DNA of 64,000 nt from Episyrphus balteatus (lineage: Eukaryota > Arthropoda > Insecta > Diptera > Syrphidae). The DNA is taken from contig NC_079137.1 of the NCBI RefSeq assembly GCF_945859705.1, positions 33,165,322 to 33,229,321 on the forward strand. Direction: 5' to 3'. The notes beneath the pieces were generated by a model. It searched no databases and was not told the DNA's origin. It saw only the letters and a list, made by a program, of their open reading frames with translations. Both the position numbers and the translations under genes were made by a program. Numbering within the stretch: the stretch's first letter is position 1; each line of letters starts with the position of its first letter. This document shows, piece by piece, positions 10,690-23,407 of this stretch.

Positions 10690-12284
10690 TTCAGCTGCTC
10701 TATAAAAGAAAGGATGTTGTTATTTGCAATAAAATGTATCCAAATATTTAGAAAATGTGGTTGAATAATTTTTAGTACAAAATTTTCCATTTGAACAATA
10801 AACTTTATTTATTAACAATAAACCTAAATGGAAAGTTTGGTAAGAAAGTTTTAACAATTGAAAAAATAATTTAAAATAAATAGAAAATTTCTAGTTCGAG
10901 ACAAACAAAAACATTTGGGTAAAATTTTGTTATTTGTTAACTTTTAAATGGGCCGATTTTTTTTTAGTTTTTTTTTTTTAATTTAGTAGATAATTAGAAA
11001 AAGAAACAAATACGAGTATTGTTAAATGGAACAATGCAGTTTGTTCAAGACCAAAAAATTTGCTTTTAAGTCTAGATTATTGTGTTTTCTAAGACATTTA
11101 ATTCATAAAAATGCGTAAATATCACAAAACAATGAAAAGTTTAATTTGTTCACCTACAAACACTATCTATGCACATTTATATTTGAATTAATTTGATTTA
11201 TCTATGAAGCAAATACAGTGTTGTCATTTAATTGACTTTTAAATTGATATTTAATGTGTAAATGACATTTTTCAATTAAAACATTTGTCATATAATTAAG
11301 AAAAGTTAAATCTACTTCTAATATAATGTCATTCTTTTGTCATAAAAAAATTGTCGTGAGAATAATACATAAATTAATATTACTTTCCGATAAAGGAAAT
11401 GACATTATGAAGAATTTATTTTTAGTCATAATTAATATGAAAAAAAAAACTATCGTGAATGTGAGTAGGAAATAAAATTCATATGGGTACGTAGTATTTT
11501 GTTCCACTTAAAAAAAAAATGTTACACATACACCGTAGTGAACTATTAATATAGTAGAGTAGAAGCAAATGGGAATTTTCTGTTGATTTAATAGATTTCT
11601 TCATCAGGTAAATGACATTTAAACAAGATTCCAATCACTGTGTGTAACTTTACAAAAATCCCCTGGTATTAGGACAACATGTTTTTGATTTAAACTTAGC
11701 GATTGACAGAGAGTTTGCTAATACTAATTAAACGCCCAATTTATTATGGGCCAGAAAAGATTTTGTATAGAATTATAGAGTTTCACAACAATTGCTAGAT
11801 ATTTATCTTATCAGAATTGGAAAATTGGGAGGAATAATGAATAAGAATTAGTTTAAAATTTTGTATCTACTTGACTTTGTTTTAAATAAGCTGTTGCAAT
11901 ATTAAAAATCACTTTTAAAACAATTAATATTTATTATTCTGACTTAATGCATCAGGTTGACAAAAATGAATTTTAACCTACATATGTAGCTCTCTAAGAG
12001 TTAGAACTATTAGATCATTAATAAAATGATAGACAAAACATATACTTGTGGAATCCAATTGAAAATTGTAAAAAAAAAAACATAAACTGAACGACTAACA
12101 GCAGCAGTTAAGTTGGTAAAAATGGCGGCTCTAATTAAGGCCTGTTCGGAAATCTGGTGAATAGAAGTTATTTTGGAGTATTGGAGAGGGTATGTCATTC
12201 TTTTAAATTGTATGCAAATTAATTGGGGAAATACTTTACTTCTTAGCAATCTGTACTCCAAAATTCTGTAAGTGAAAAAAGTGT
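10690..12284. other. AT-rich stretch with recurrent TGTCATTT words
   Basis: No gene is supported. Between 11220 and 11620 TGTCATTT/AAATGACA words recur on both strands without a clear period. One copy of the dispersed 19-nt CACTGTGG motif lies at 11522-11540. Confidence 0.4.
11522..11540 (-). repeat. Dispersed 19-nt CACTGTGG-type motif (copy 1, diverged)
   Basis: On the minus strand it reads CACTACGGTGTATGTGTAA, followed by a T-rich run. It matches four other copies in this window, with two differences in the CACTGTGG part. Confidence 0.6.
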
Positions 12285-12415
12285 GCATTTTTATACAGAA
12301 TTTTGGAATACAGAGTTTTGTATTTATAGAATTTTAGAATACAGAATTTCGAATTTACAGAGTTTTAAAATACAGAATTTTGAAATCCGAATTTTGGCAC
12401 ATACAAAATTTTGAC
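12285..12415. repeat. Imperfect short tandem array
   Basis: Variants of ACAGAATTTTGGAATACAG repeat about six times with a loose period near 20 and many substitutions. It looks like an old minisatellite. Confidence 0.55.
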
Positions 12416-14375
12416 CCCAATCTTTTTTTTCAAAGTTTTTAAATTAATGTCTCTGCGATATGGTGAGTTAAAACTCATATTATAAAATCAAAGACTGTCT
12501 CTATGGTACTCACTTATCACAACTCTTTCAGTACTCTTTTTTTTTCAATTTCACTCTCTACTATTGACTCATAACTTGTACTCGTATCTCGTAGCTCAAA
12601 ATAGTTCAGTAGCATTTAAAAATAGCCACTCAAAAAAACTAAAACAATTTTATTATTAATTTATAATCCACTTGTCATCCGAATACATTAACATTCTATA
12701 CCAGTAACTAATTGAATTACTATCTCGTAATAATTTCAAGGTGAAACAATAGTAAATTTATTGTAATAAAATCATAAAAAGAAGTCACGTTTTTGTACTC
12801 TCGTTTGGGTTCACTTCCCTCAAAGTTATAAATGTCGGCATTATGAGTCTATTAAAAGTACATACAAAAGTATGTTTATGCTGCAGTTTTAAAAGTAATT
12901 TGTTTATATAATTTTGTATAACTTTTTATGAATGTTTAATGTTTACATATAACAAAAGTGCATAAGTAATTTATTTCCCAGTATGTTAATGTGCATATAA
13001 GCATTATTATATCGAGTGTTTTTTTTTTTTATTTTTGTTTGGCTGATATCGGAAATAGAATTTATTAATATATTGTAAATAATGTTTCGTGTGCAATGTG
13101 ATTATAATTATAAAAAAAAAACTATACAAACTACCGGTTTTTTCAATTAGTAATCTCAGCAATTTTTTGTTATTAAAAATATTAAAAATAATAACATAGT
13201 AGCCAGTTATAGAGTAAATAGATACCTAGAGCAAGTGTCTATTTTGTTAGATTGTTGATAGAATTTTATTAAATGAGATAATTATAAGAATTAATTAAGA
13301 TTATGTGATCAATTAATAGAAACAAAGTTATTTTCCCTCCAATTAAGAAATTTTTATCAATATTTTTAGATTTTAAACCATCTGCTCGGTAAGCATACAA
13401 AAACAGAATAAGCTATAAAATTGTTTGAATGATATCAATGAGTCACTTTCTTTGATACATTTTTGCAGACCACTAATCGAAGACCTATCTCTTATCAACA
13501 AGTACTTCTCACTTTATCTATTAATTGTTTAATCTGTTTGTTCAATAATTCAATTAAGCTCCTGTGAGATCTGAGTATAGATAAGACTATCAGTGAAGAA
13601 TTTAATTTTTAACTTTTAAAAATTTTTGATTTTTTTTTCACAACATAATAATGCACATAATAATGCATACTTTTCTAAGTTCGACTTGCACCCCAAAGCA
13701 AAAAAATGGACTTTTGCTAAGGGTATTCTAATGTTAAATGAAACCCTCTGGTCAGAACTCTAAAAACCTAAAAGCCTACAAAGTTCAAAAATAGAAAAGA
13801 AAAGATAAGTAATTTAGTCTGTCAGTAAAAAAAAATCGATGCAGTATTTCACCCTCTTGGGGCGCTGATCCCTTTAGATATCTTTTTTTTTTTTTTTATA
13901 AAATCGTATATTTAAAGTACAAGAGTAGGAGAGAAGGTTTTAGTCGAACAAGCTAAAAAATGTATGCTGATGCAAATTGGTCATATGGAACATTATTTTA
14001 AGATATTTTTTAAATACGAATAAAATCAAAGATAATTGAAAACAATCACCCTTAACTAAATGTACAACCTTTATTACGCTATGAATACATTTTCAGTACA
14101 ACAAGTAAAACAAGCCAGTAAAAATAAAGAATCAAAAAAGTATAGGTAAAAAGGTATTTTTTGAGAGGAATGAGAATGTTTATAATTTGAATCCGAAATA
14201 CCTAGTATTTAATCATGTTTAAACAATTGAACCTTAAAAATTATCGGACTATAAATAGTAAAATTTATATGTTTTTAATGTAGTAGAGCAGCACTAAAAA
14301 AATGCTTCTAAATCATGGTCAAAATAATTCCATTACTCGAAAAAAATGTATTTGTGATAGTCTAGCATTTTATAA
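12416..14375. other. AT-rich stretch, nothing recognised
   Basis: No supported gene or bounded repeat. A doubled CACATAATAATGCA at about 13640-13665 is the only local repetition noticed. Confidence 0.4.
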
Positions 14376-14679
14376 GTGTTCAAATGCGTTAGAAAAGAGT
14401 AATGAAGTTGACTGCGTTTACAATGACTTTTTCAAAGGCATTTGATCAATTCAGTCATAAAATAATTAGCTTCAAATTAAAAGCTTTTGGTTTTTCACCT
14501 ATTTTTATTGTGTGGGTAGAATCATATCTCAACCAAAGATTCTATCAGGTCAAATTTTGAAACTGTCTTTCAGATCATTTTATTGCCAACTCAACTCTGG
14601 AGCCCCTCAAGGAAGTCACCTGGGACCTTTTTTTATTAATTTTAGCTATAAAAAATGAAATCTCGTGCATCACTTCAAG

Positions 14680-15671
14680 TAGGGTTGCCATCCGTCCGGG
14701 TTTTCCCGGACATGTACTCTTTTTTTGGTGTGTGGGGAACGTCCGGGATAGTTTCTATTAATTGTCCGGGATTGTACTCTTTTCAAGCTTTTAATATCTC
14801 ACTACTTGTATGCTTGTTCGAAGAACGAACAGAGTTCATTAAAAGCTAGGCGTATTTAATTTGGTTTATTATATGGTCAATTTGTTTTATAATCTGTTCC
14901 AATATAATCAAAACTCAAAAATTTGCGTATGAGCTACTGCTTAGTGAATTATCTAATCAACACATTTTTTTTTATATTTAGTTTAAAATAACGGTATTTT
15001 TGGGAGTCTTCCGATTTTTTCATGTAACTTTAAGAGCTACAAAATTAGCATTGAAACCTGAAAGAAAACAATTGTAATTGTCCTGCATACAATATGTTAA
15101 AAAATTTTCGTGAGAAAATTTACTTTTCCAGTTTTATTAGTAACTTAATTAACCAATTATTGTAAAACACGATTTAGGAAAATGCTAAAGCCATTTAAGT
15201 AAGTAAGTTGTTAAGTCGAAAAAAGACTGTTTCTTAACTAAGTAACTAACTAAAACGACTTTAGCATTTTATTAATTTTTTGTAATATTAGCTCAAAAGT
15301 TTAGTATAATACTCATATACTAAGGGCCATGTTGAACATAAATTCTTATTCTCTTCTTTTTCCTCCGCGTAAACTGTCACATAGGGATTTATGTAGAACT
15401 TAAATGCTTTAGTTTCGATTCAGCAAACGGCTCTAAGTATACGACAGGAAATGCCAAACTTTGTCTCAAGGTTCTATTAATTGTGAAAAAAATATAAAAA
15501 AAATTTTGGTACGGGAACCAGGGAGGGATTTTTCCGTTTTCTTTTTTTTTTATTTCATCTAAGCGTTCGTTTGTCCTAGTTTTGTACTCTTTTTTGTCGT
15601 TGTTTGTCCGGGAAAGTCCGGGATTTTGCATCTCAATTACTAGTTTCGTCAAAATATATCTGGCAACCGTA
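14680..15671. mobile_element. Non-autonomous hAT-type element (992 bp)
   Basis: The ends TAGGGTTGCCA and TGGCAACCGTA are 11-bp inverted repeats with one mismatch. They are flanked by a perfect 8-bp duplication, ACTTCAAG (14672-14679, 15672-15679), the hAT hallmark. Near both ends are subterminal copies of GTCCGGG and TGTACTCTTTT (about 14690-14790 and 15575-15625), in keeping with transposase-binding repeats known from hAT elements. No transposase reading frame was seen. It interrupts the LINE relic, so it is the younger of the two. Confidence 0.88.
15179..15270. repeat. Hairpin inside the hAT element
   Basis: AAAATGCTAAAG at 15179 pairs with CTTTAGCATTTT ending at 15270. The intervening AGTAAGTAAGTTGTTAAG and CTTAACTAAGTAACTAACT also pair, giving a stem of roughly 40 bp with a short loop. 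Confidence 0.75.
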
Positions 15672-16089
15672 ACTTCAAGTGATATTTGCTGCTAATATGA
15701 AGATATTCAAAGAAATTAATTCTGGCCATGGCCGTATCCTTCTACAAAGCGATATTAACAGTTATTGTGTTTGGTGTGGTAAAAATGGTCTTTCGCTTAA
15801 TCCAGCTAAATGACAAAACAAAATATTAAATTCTAAAAAAACAAGTCAATAGTATTTTTGATTACTACATATTGCAGCATAAGCTATGTCGAGTATTCAG
15901 CTTCAAAGACTTAATTGTCAAATTTAGTTTAAATTTAGGATTTTATGAACATGAGAACACACTAATTTTATATCTTTGTACAACTGCTACGTATGACTCC
16001 ATCTTGAGTACGCTTCACAAGTATATAGAGTCCTTTTTATGAAGTTCCTAAAAACCGAATTGAATAATTTTAGCACAATTTTTATGGTA

Positions 16090-18597
16090 ATCAACAAGAA
16101 GTAGAAAAATATTTTAAAATCACGGTAAACCCTATTAAGTGCTCAATTTGTTAAGGCAGCCCTGTGTCAATGTTCATGAAATAAAGTATTATACATAACA
16201 TAGACTATTTATGGGTATGATTTATATTCATAAACAAAAATTAATTCTCAATACATGGCAACCCTGCATCCTACAGGAATATATTGGAATATATGCCTTA
16301 GAAAGTTTTGGCGTTTTTTTTTGTTTTTGGGGGGAAAAATATGTGAGTGCTCCTTTTATCGACAAAAATTATTTTATTTGTCTTTTCCTGTTGCAAAAGA
16401 TGTTATAGCTGAAAAACTTTGGGAAACTTTAAAATAAATGGAAATAAATAAAATAGATCCTATAGGTTCAACACGACAGTGGTAACTTCTGAGCTTGACA
16501 CTTCTTAGTGGACTGAAATAGAATATGAAGGGTATCGGTATTCCGAGTGCTTAACTTCTTTACATATTTCAAAAACTTAGCTTTGAAATGAATAACTTGA
16601 TAAACCATTTACATGTTATTCACAACGATTTAATAAACTTTCTGTTGAATGTGCACTCTTTTTCATAATGTTTTTGATTTTTCTATTTTTGTTATTTTTT
16701 ATGTTTCTATTCTTCTTGCAAATGTCACTTTGACACTAACAAGGTTATCTATTGTTTACAACACTTGTTCAACACTCGGTTGCGTGCCAAGTGTTACACT
16801 TGATTCAAAATTAATTGCTTATAATCGTATTGGTGTCATGATAGATGGGTATCACAGCAAAAAACAAACAATAAAAAGTCAACAAAATTTTGCAAAAAAT
16901 TATAATAATGACACATTATAAAATTTTGTACACAATGAATTCACAATCCGATTGTTATCATCAAATTTGCACTCAAAACTTTTGAGTTAGAAAATATATA
17001 AACAACAACAAAACGAAAATTTATAAAGAGTGCAAACAATCAAAACGCTTAATTTGCTATATGTATTGTATAGTTGTACCGCTTTGTGTAGTTATTTTTG
17101 ATTTGTGTAATTCTATTATAATATGATGACTTGAGTGACGTTCGTGGCGTTTTATTATAGCAGACACTCTCGAGACTTATCGCAATTAAAATCGTTTTTT
17201 TCTGTTTCATTAGCATTTAATCGCACAAAATACGTGTCGTTTAAGCGGTGTAAGCCGGCCAAAGTCAGACAGACAACTAAAGTTTAAATCAAACTCTGTG
17301 GCTAATCGAAGCCTTTACTTCCTCCCTTATATGATTAAGCCAGTACCTACTACTACTCTAGACGAAATAATAATTATGACGACTCGAAACACGACAATGA
17401 CAAAACAAACTTAATCGAAGCACTGCAGTGCAGTGCAATAGACTTATACCAAGCCAGCTGATGGACGGACTCACTGGCATTACAGTTTTCTTGAAATCTT
17501 AAGAAACACCATGAAGTTTGATTGCAACCGCACCACACAATTTGATATGGATAAATAGAAAACAAGTGATTTGTTTTTGTTTCAAACAAGATGCTGATTT
17601 TGCGATAGAGAGCTAGTTCTATTGTGTTGTCTGTATAATCTACCTAAAGAGAGATAAGTTCAGGAAGTGAGATTTAAAATAAAACAAATTATAGTTAATG
17701 CAATTCCGAAACTATGAATAAGATCTTAACTTTATTTGTTTATAGATAACTTTTTAATGATTTAAGTGATTAAATAATTAGGGTTTGTTATCGCCCAGGG
17801 AAATTAAACACTAAAAAAACTTGTTTTTAATTTTTAATTAAAAATGCATTTATTTTGTATAATATGTGAACAATTTAAACTGATAAAAAGTGTGTTTAAT
17901 TATATTAAAGTGAACTTTTATTTTTAATTTATATATATAAATTTTTAATAAGCTTTATTCTTTTCGGATTGTTTTGTGGAAATCACGTTGATATGATCTT
18001 ACAATGAAAAACTGCAAAGCTGCAACAATCTAGCACGTTGCTTTATAAATCATTGTAATTTTACTAATTTATACTAGTTTATTTAAAATAACATTTACAA
18101 TACAGGATAAATCTTGACTTTGACAATAAAAAATCTTTCTTGCAAATAAAGTTATGTCTGTCAATTACATATACAGAATAATCGGGATGACTAAGGTTTT
18201 AAACAGGAATTATGTATAGTTTATTTTTTCTTTAATAAATTATTATGATAATTTATCCTTGAGAATTAGGTACTCAAAATGGATCAGAGAAAAGTAAAGT
18301 ATTTAAACTGCTTGGAAAGATTGAAGGCAGGAAAGTTCCCGAAATTCGTTTGTTTTTTTTATTTTAACATCATGGATTGTCAGTATCACAGCATGAAATA
18401 AAAAAAGAAAACAAAATCAGCTATCTTAGTACAAAATCCTAAATCTCCAAGTGATTTTTGTATATCAAAAAAATTAAGGCTAGAATTGACGTAAAGCAAG
18501 TATTTGCTCAAACTCTTTGCTAATAAAAACATGTGGATCTTACCACAATCTATCTAACAAAGGTAGTTTGCTAAATAAATAAAGAATGAAGATTTAT
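16090..18597. other. Mostly unassigned; less AT-rich patch at 17130-17640
   Basis: No gene is supported. The part just after 16090 may be the LINE's decayed 3' end. The patch at 17130-17640 contains unique, less repetitive sequence (CTCTCGAGAC, CACTGCAGTGCAGTGC, CCAGCTGATGG) and could be a regulatory region. That is inferred from composition only. Confidence 0.35.
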
Positions 18598-19375
18598 GGT
18601 TGCTTCATTGCTTTCAAACTAATCTTTTAAGTCATATTTTTGTACTTCTCATAATAAAAAAAAAAAAAACCTTAAACTTTTGCCTCGTGTTGTCAAACAA
18701 AAGTTCAAAAAAAAATTATTTCATAAACCTAGAAATTTCGGGTTCTTGTGATTTTTATATTGCTTTTTAAATGGATTTTATATGTGCCCATGATTATGAA
18801 AGTGGACTAAGTCACTTTTTGCATTGTTTAAAGAAAAACTTACATAATAATTTTCTTATAACGATTTAATTATATTTCTTTTATGAAATCACTAGAGGAG
18901 CAATAAAAAAGTTTATTTATTGCAATTTCGCTTTCAAATAAACTTTACCCCTTAAATAATAATTATTTTAAGGCTAGATTTGAGGCCATTTTTAGGAGTG
19001 ACTTAGTCCACTTTCATAATTAAGCGCACATATTTGCACAGATCTTAAACTGCTTACTACATAACAAAAAAAAATGTCAAACATAAATTTACTTTTAGAA
19101 GTCGCTTATTGCATATTATTTTAGTTATAATCTCTCTCGCTTCCTTGAACTCCAAAACATGCAGAGAAGGACATTGATACAGATTTTTTTTAATAAGCTC
19201 AATGTCAGAGTTAATTTTAAACCTAAGACATTGAAGTTAAAATTAAATATTCATGTAACAGCATTTGAACTCCAAAATTGTTAGAACAGGTGTTTTTATT
19301 TGTGTGCTTCGAAGTTTAAGTTGATTCTTTAAACAAGTCAGAATTTTAAGCTTGACCTTATTTTATCCAAAAAAG
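18598..19375. repeat. Diverged direct duplication, copy 1
   Basis: This block and 20036-20640 share an ordered set of phrases: CTTCTCATAATAAAA, CTTTTGCCTCGTGTTG/CTTTGCCTCGTGTTGG, AAGCTCAATGTCAGAGTTA, GACATTGAAGTTA and CTTGACCTTATT. Many substitutions and indels separate them. Copy 1 is longer partly because it holds the short element at 18780-19033. Confidence 0.7.
18780..19033. mobile_element. Short inverted-repeat element (about 254 bp)
   Basis: Termini ATATGTGC...ATTATGAAAGTGGACTAAG and their inverted partner form about 42-bp terminal repeats, of which the inner 25 bases match perfectly. No coding sequence or clear target duplication was seen. The element falls inside one copy of a direct duplication and is absent from the other. 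Confidence 0.7.
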
Positions 19376-20035
19376 ATAAACGAAAAACAGATAATGTACT
19401 TTAATTTGTATTTATGAAGAAGATAATACTATCTATCCTTGGTGCGAGTTCCTAGAAAATAAAATGCACGTACTTGCTTTAATGATAAAAAAATGCATAG
19501 AATATCCAAGCTTTATATGTGCAAATTCATAAAAAAAAATTATATATTTAATTTTATAGGAAAATAACATAAAATTCAAACAAAATTTTTAATTATTTTG
19601 ACCTCCAAACGACGTTTGCCATTAAATTTCTTATTATAAAACAAATATTTTTTGAAAAAATAATTTCAGAAATGTTTGGAGCCGTTAAAAAAAAATTATA
19701 GGTACCTACTTATAAAATTTCTAAAAAAAAGTAGGTTATACTATATTTAATTAAAAAGGAAATAAAAATCCGTTAATAAAACAAAAGTTTCAAAAAAATT
19801 AAATGATCCATATTCAAAAAATTGGTTTTACAAAAAAAAAAAAAAATTGAAATTTTATTAAAAAAATATAATATAAATAATTGTTTTTGAAATTTTATTT
19901 ATGATAGATACTGTTGATAAGAGTTCAAAACATATTTTTTTTAATCTAAAAAGTAAGATCTTGTTTTTAACAAAAATAAATTTATTTTAATGTTACTACT
20001 AGAAGACAGCTCAGTTATGTTCGGCAAGGTAATCT
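19376..20035. other. AT-rich spacer between duplicated blocks
   Basis: Contains a scrap with GTTTGGAGCCGTTAAAAA near 19675 that resembles the repeat at 6044-6840. Otherwise no recognisable feature. Confidence 0.35.
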
Positions 20036-20640
20036 GCTAAGCAGCTCCATTACTTTCAAACTTATCTTTTAACTCTTGTTTAAACTTCTCATAATAAAAG
20101 AACATATGCAACCTTTGCCTCGTGTTGGCAAACAAAAAAAATCCATTAAAAAAACAGAGGCCTTATAAATCCAGAAGATTTGAGTACTTGTCATTTTCAT
20201 ATCAGTTCTAAATTTGATATATTACGATGTTTGTTTGATAAATGAATCTTCTATTTGTACAAAAATTAATTACACATATGTTTCATTAATTTACAAACTC
20301 GTTATCTACAAACGCATGTGTTTGCTCAAAACAATACAAAAATTAGGCCTGTCAACTTACTGTTAGAAGTCTTTATAATTGCATAACAATTGTATAATCA
20401 CTTGTTTCCTTGAACTTGAAAACATTTTTTTTTTTTTGAAAATGCAGAGAACGGCATTGATATCTTAATAAGATCTTAATAAGCTCAATGTCAGAGTTAT
20501 TTTTATAAAAGACATTGAAGTTATATTTAAAAATTCATTCATGCAACCGTATTTGAACTTCAATAATGTTTGAGCAGATGTTGTGAACTTTATGATTCAA
20601 ATCATTTTTTTTTCAGATTTTAGAACTTGACCTTATTAAG
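20036..20640. repeat. Diverged direct duplication, copy 2
   Basis: Partner of 18598-19375, with the same phrases in the same order and orientation. It lacks the short inverted-repeat element of copy 1 and carries an extra poly-T run near 20425. Confidence 0.7.
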
Positions 20641-20759
20641 GTGTAAAACAAATAGTTTCAGGTGACTCTTTTATTACTATTTCAAACAGTTGAGAAAAAA
20701 ACTGGCAATTTGAATTTTTTTAGAGGAGAACATTTTTTTGACAATCGTTGTTTGAATTA

Positions 20760-20919
20760 TGGTGTTTTCGTTTGGTAAGAATCAATTTATTTTTTTATCT
20801 AAATCTGTTAAAAAACCAAGTTTTGATCTGTTCAACTACAATTAAGTAGTCACAACAACATTTTTTTGACAGATTTAGATCAAGAAATAAATTGATTTTT
20901 TTACCAAACGAAAACACCA
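20760..20919. mobile_element. 160-bp palindromic MITE with TTA target duplication
   Basis: Arms of about 50 bp pair with each other (TGGTGTTTTCGTTTGGT at the left end, ACCAAACGAAAACACCA at the right) around a loop at 20812-20865. TTA flanks both sides (20757-20759, 20920-20922). A TTA duplication with short palindromic arms suits Tourist/Harbinger-type MITEs. The superfamily is inferred. Confidence 0.78.
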
Positions 20920-20922
20920 TTA

Positions 20923-22640
20923 AATTGGCTTTGAGCTGAAAATGTCATAAAATAGTTATCTATCTTGTCATCTCGCAATGCGATTGAAAAAAATTGGTGG
21001 GATCTATTGGTATTAGAATCGAACAATAAACTGTAATGAGCAGACAATAAAATCGAGTCAATCTTAGAGTAAAAAATACTAAAGTTTATTTTTATGTTAA
21101 GTTAAACAATTCATTTCATACAAAAATTCCTTCCTCATATTTCATAGAAAGAAATGGGAAACAGAATAGGTTAAAATTCAAGAGCATTAAGCCATAAAAA
21201 TGCTCTTAAATTTTTGTTTTGTATAATTAATAATTAATATTTTTTAAGATGGCAAAACAAATCAAAATTTTGTAATTAATTAAAAATTAAAATTATTATT
21301 AAATCAAATTAAAATTATTTGCTCATGAATTTTTACATACAATGTTTTAAAATTATGTATTAACAATTTTTACCACCAGAACAAAAACTTGCAAATGAGT
21401 CGGTCATCCTTTTTTTGGAATCTTTTCAAAGTCGTTAGAGCCGTTTAAAAAAAATGTTCTTTCTATTTCTATCTAACATTAAATTTATTAAAAAACGTTA
21501 TTTTTTCAAAATTGTAAATAAAATTAAATGACTTCGGCGATACTAACGATAGCAATAGCGATGGTAGCGACACTGACTTATGTTTTTCATTTCGGGTCTT
21601 TATTAAAAAAAAAATTCTAGAGGTTTTCCATTAAAACAAGAATAGTACAGAAAATAAGAATTGGCTGTGAGGCGTTACTGAACTTTCTGTAAGACATGCA
21701 AAACACCCAAGCTAGAATTAGAAGAAGTTATATTTCAAAATACAACTGCAGCTCATTCATAAATCAAATCCAACCTAAATTGAAGATTTATCTAAAGTTA
21801 CACACACGTTTTATTAATTTAACTCTACTAAAGCAAGCTGTATAAAAATTTTAAATTAAAGATGCTTGTTTACGAATTTAAATAAATTCCATCATCAGGA
21901 AAGTTTAAATTATTAATTTATCATTATAAACCATCAAATTATTTACGCTAGCATCAATCTAATGAAAACAAAACTTTCAAGACAGGTCTCATTATTTTTT
22001 TTAAATAAACTTGTTTGCAAAATTTTGTTAAATCAAATTTTAATGCAAAAAAAAAAAACTACAAAAGCCCACAACCTCAAATTAATCATTCCTAATTTCA
22101 CGTTCGAAAAACTAGAAAATAAGGCTTAAGGCGAGTAAACAAAAACGAAACGTGTAGCAGATCTTTTGTAAATACATAATTGTTTTCTCTTTTTTTTTTC
22201 ATTCTCTTCACTAATGATGTTTTCTATAAAAAAAAAATAAATAAAACCAAAACAATCCCCTTTTATTTGTGACCTAAAATACACTAGATTTCAGGCACGT
22301 GTATGTTTCAGTCAAAGTCAACGTACAGGTAAGTACCAACTGACAAGTATAGAAATAGATAGTCTCTATACAGACTTTAAGTTCATAAACTACTGCGCAG
22401 CTAAGACTTGAACCCGAAACAAACAATGGAACCGTAACAAATTCACGCTACAACTCTGGTTTTGGCTTAATCCAAAACGAGTGTAGTTCACTTGGTTAAT
22501 TGTTATTTAATTTCCCCTTAATTTTATTAATGACAGAATGTGTAGTAGATGGAAGCGATATTATAAAAAAAAAAGTGATTTCAACGCTAATAGATATGAA
22601 ATTAAATCAAAATATACATAGACAAAAAACCTGTTGTATT
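20923..22640. other. Mostly unassigned AT-rich sequence
   Basis: A scrap of the 6-kb repeat family lies near 21420-21480 (CGTTAGAGCCGTTTAAAAAA). At 22319-22335 a good splice-donor match, ACAG|GTAAGT, follows a TTTCAG; with no open coding context it is noted but not called as an exon. Confidence 0.35.
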
Positions 22641-23000
22641 TAAACTTTAACGTGACACACCGCCAGAATGTAGCCAATGGGAAAACGACAATAGCGACTA
22701 AACACGGTGATTTACATGTCAACTGTATACACACATGTGCTAGGTGTATAATTTGCGGACGTCAACCTGTTGAGCGTAACATGGCAGCACAAGTGAGTTG
22801 ACAGTTTAGATATAGCACGAGAGTCTTTTTGATTATACAGTAATGCAGCAACCAACTCAGCGCCAGTTAAAAGTGGGGGAAAATGCATTTGAACGTGACC
22901 TTGAGATATTTCAATGAAATCCCTTTTGTGGTTAGCGATAGTAAGAGTATCGGTGTATAAAAGCGTGAGCACTTTGCTGACTGGCGGACGCTGTGGTTAT
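22640..23000 (+). promoter_or_regulatory. Candidate promoter or enhancer patch with a TATA box
   Basis: This patch is clearly less AT-rich than its surroundings and free of homopolymer runs. A GTATAAAAGCG TATA-like box lies at 22955-22965 on the plus strand, followed after about 25 bases by GCTGACTGGCGGACG. The open frame on the minus strand (22972-22712) shows no recognisable domain. It could be a conserved regulatory element or a promoter; no coding exon could be attached to it. Confidence 0.3.
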
Positions 23001-23407
23001 TTCTATTTGCAAAGAAAACATTTTATAATTGTGTGAAGTAAATGCGGTTTAAAGTTAATTACTTTGGTTTTAGGTGGTTGGTTTTGGTTTTGTTTTAAGA
23101 TGTTGTTTTTCAATGCAATTGATATCTATTAAGGTCGTGTGTCTATCTATACATTGTATAGCTATTTTGTTGAATTTGAGTTAAATGACATCAAACATAA
23201 TATGAGATGTATTTTCCTGGTTTATTGGTTTTTTGATGTTTTATTAATTATAATAATTGTAGGGAGATGAAGTTACAAGAATGAAACATTTTTATAAGTT
23301 ATTCACTTGAAAATAAACAAATGACCCATAAAAGTCAACTACATATTTTCATTATTTCGCCAACTAAACAATATTCTATATTCAATTGTTTTCAATAAAA
23401 AAAAATA

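Larger units (their letters stand above)
14376..16080 (+). pseudogene. Reverse-transcriptase relic of a jockey-like LINE, split by an hAT insertion
   Basis: Plus-strand translation before 14680 shows fragments of an RT palm: KAFDQFSHKIISFKL, then FGFSPIFIVWVESYLNQRFYQ, then a SGAPQGSHLGP-like stretch in another frame. After 15671 the sequence resumes with FAANMKIFKEI, where FADD would be expected, then QSDINSYCVWCGKNGLSLNP. Near 15990-16070 a thumb-like piece reads ILEYA..-type and WSPFYEVPKNRIE-type residues across frame changes. The order palm, active site, thumb is that of non-LTR elements of the jockey/CR1 type. The altered active site, stops and frameshifts make it non-functional. Removing the 14680-15671 insertion and one target copy restores continuity. 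Confidence 0.8.

Noticed and set aside
12010..12288. 92-codon minus-strand open frame
   Set aside because: Hydrophobic AT-driven sequence with no recognisable motif, start context or splice support.
22385..22420. GGGTTCAAGTC on the minus strand as a tRNA B box
   Set aside because: No A box or cloverleaf could be matched around it.
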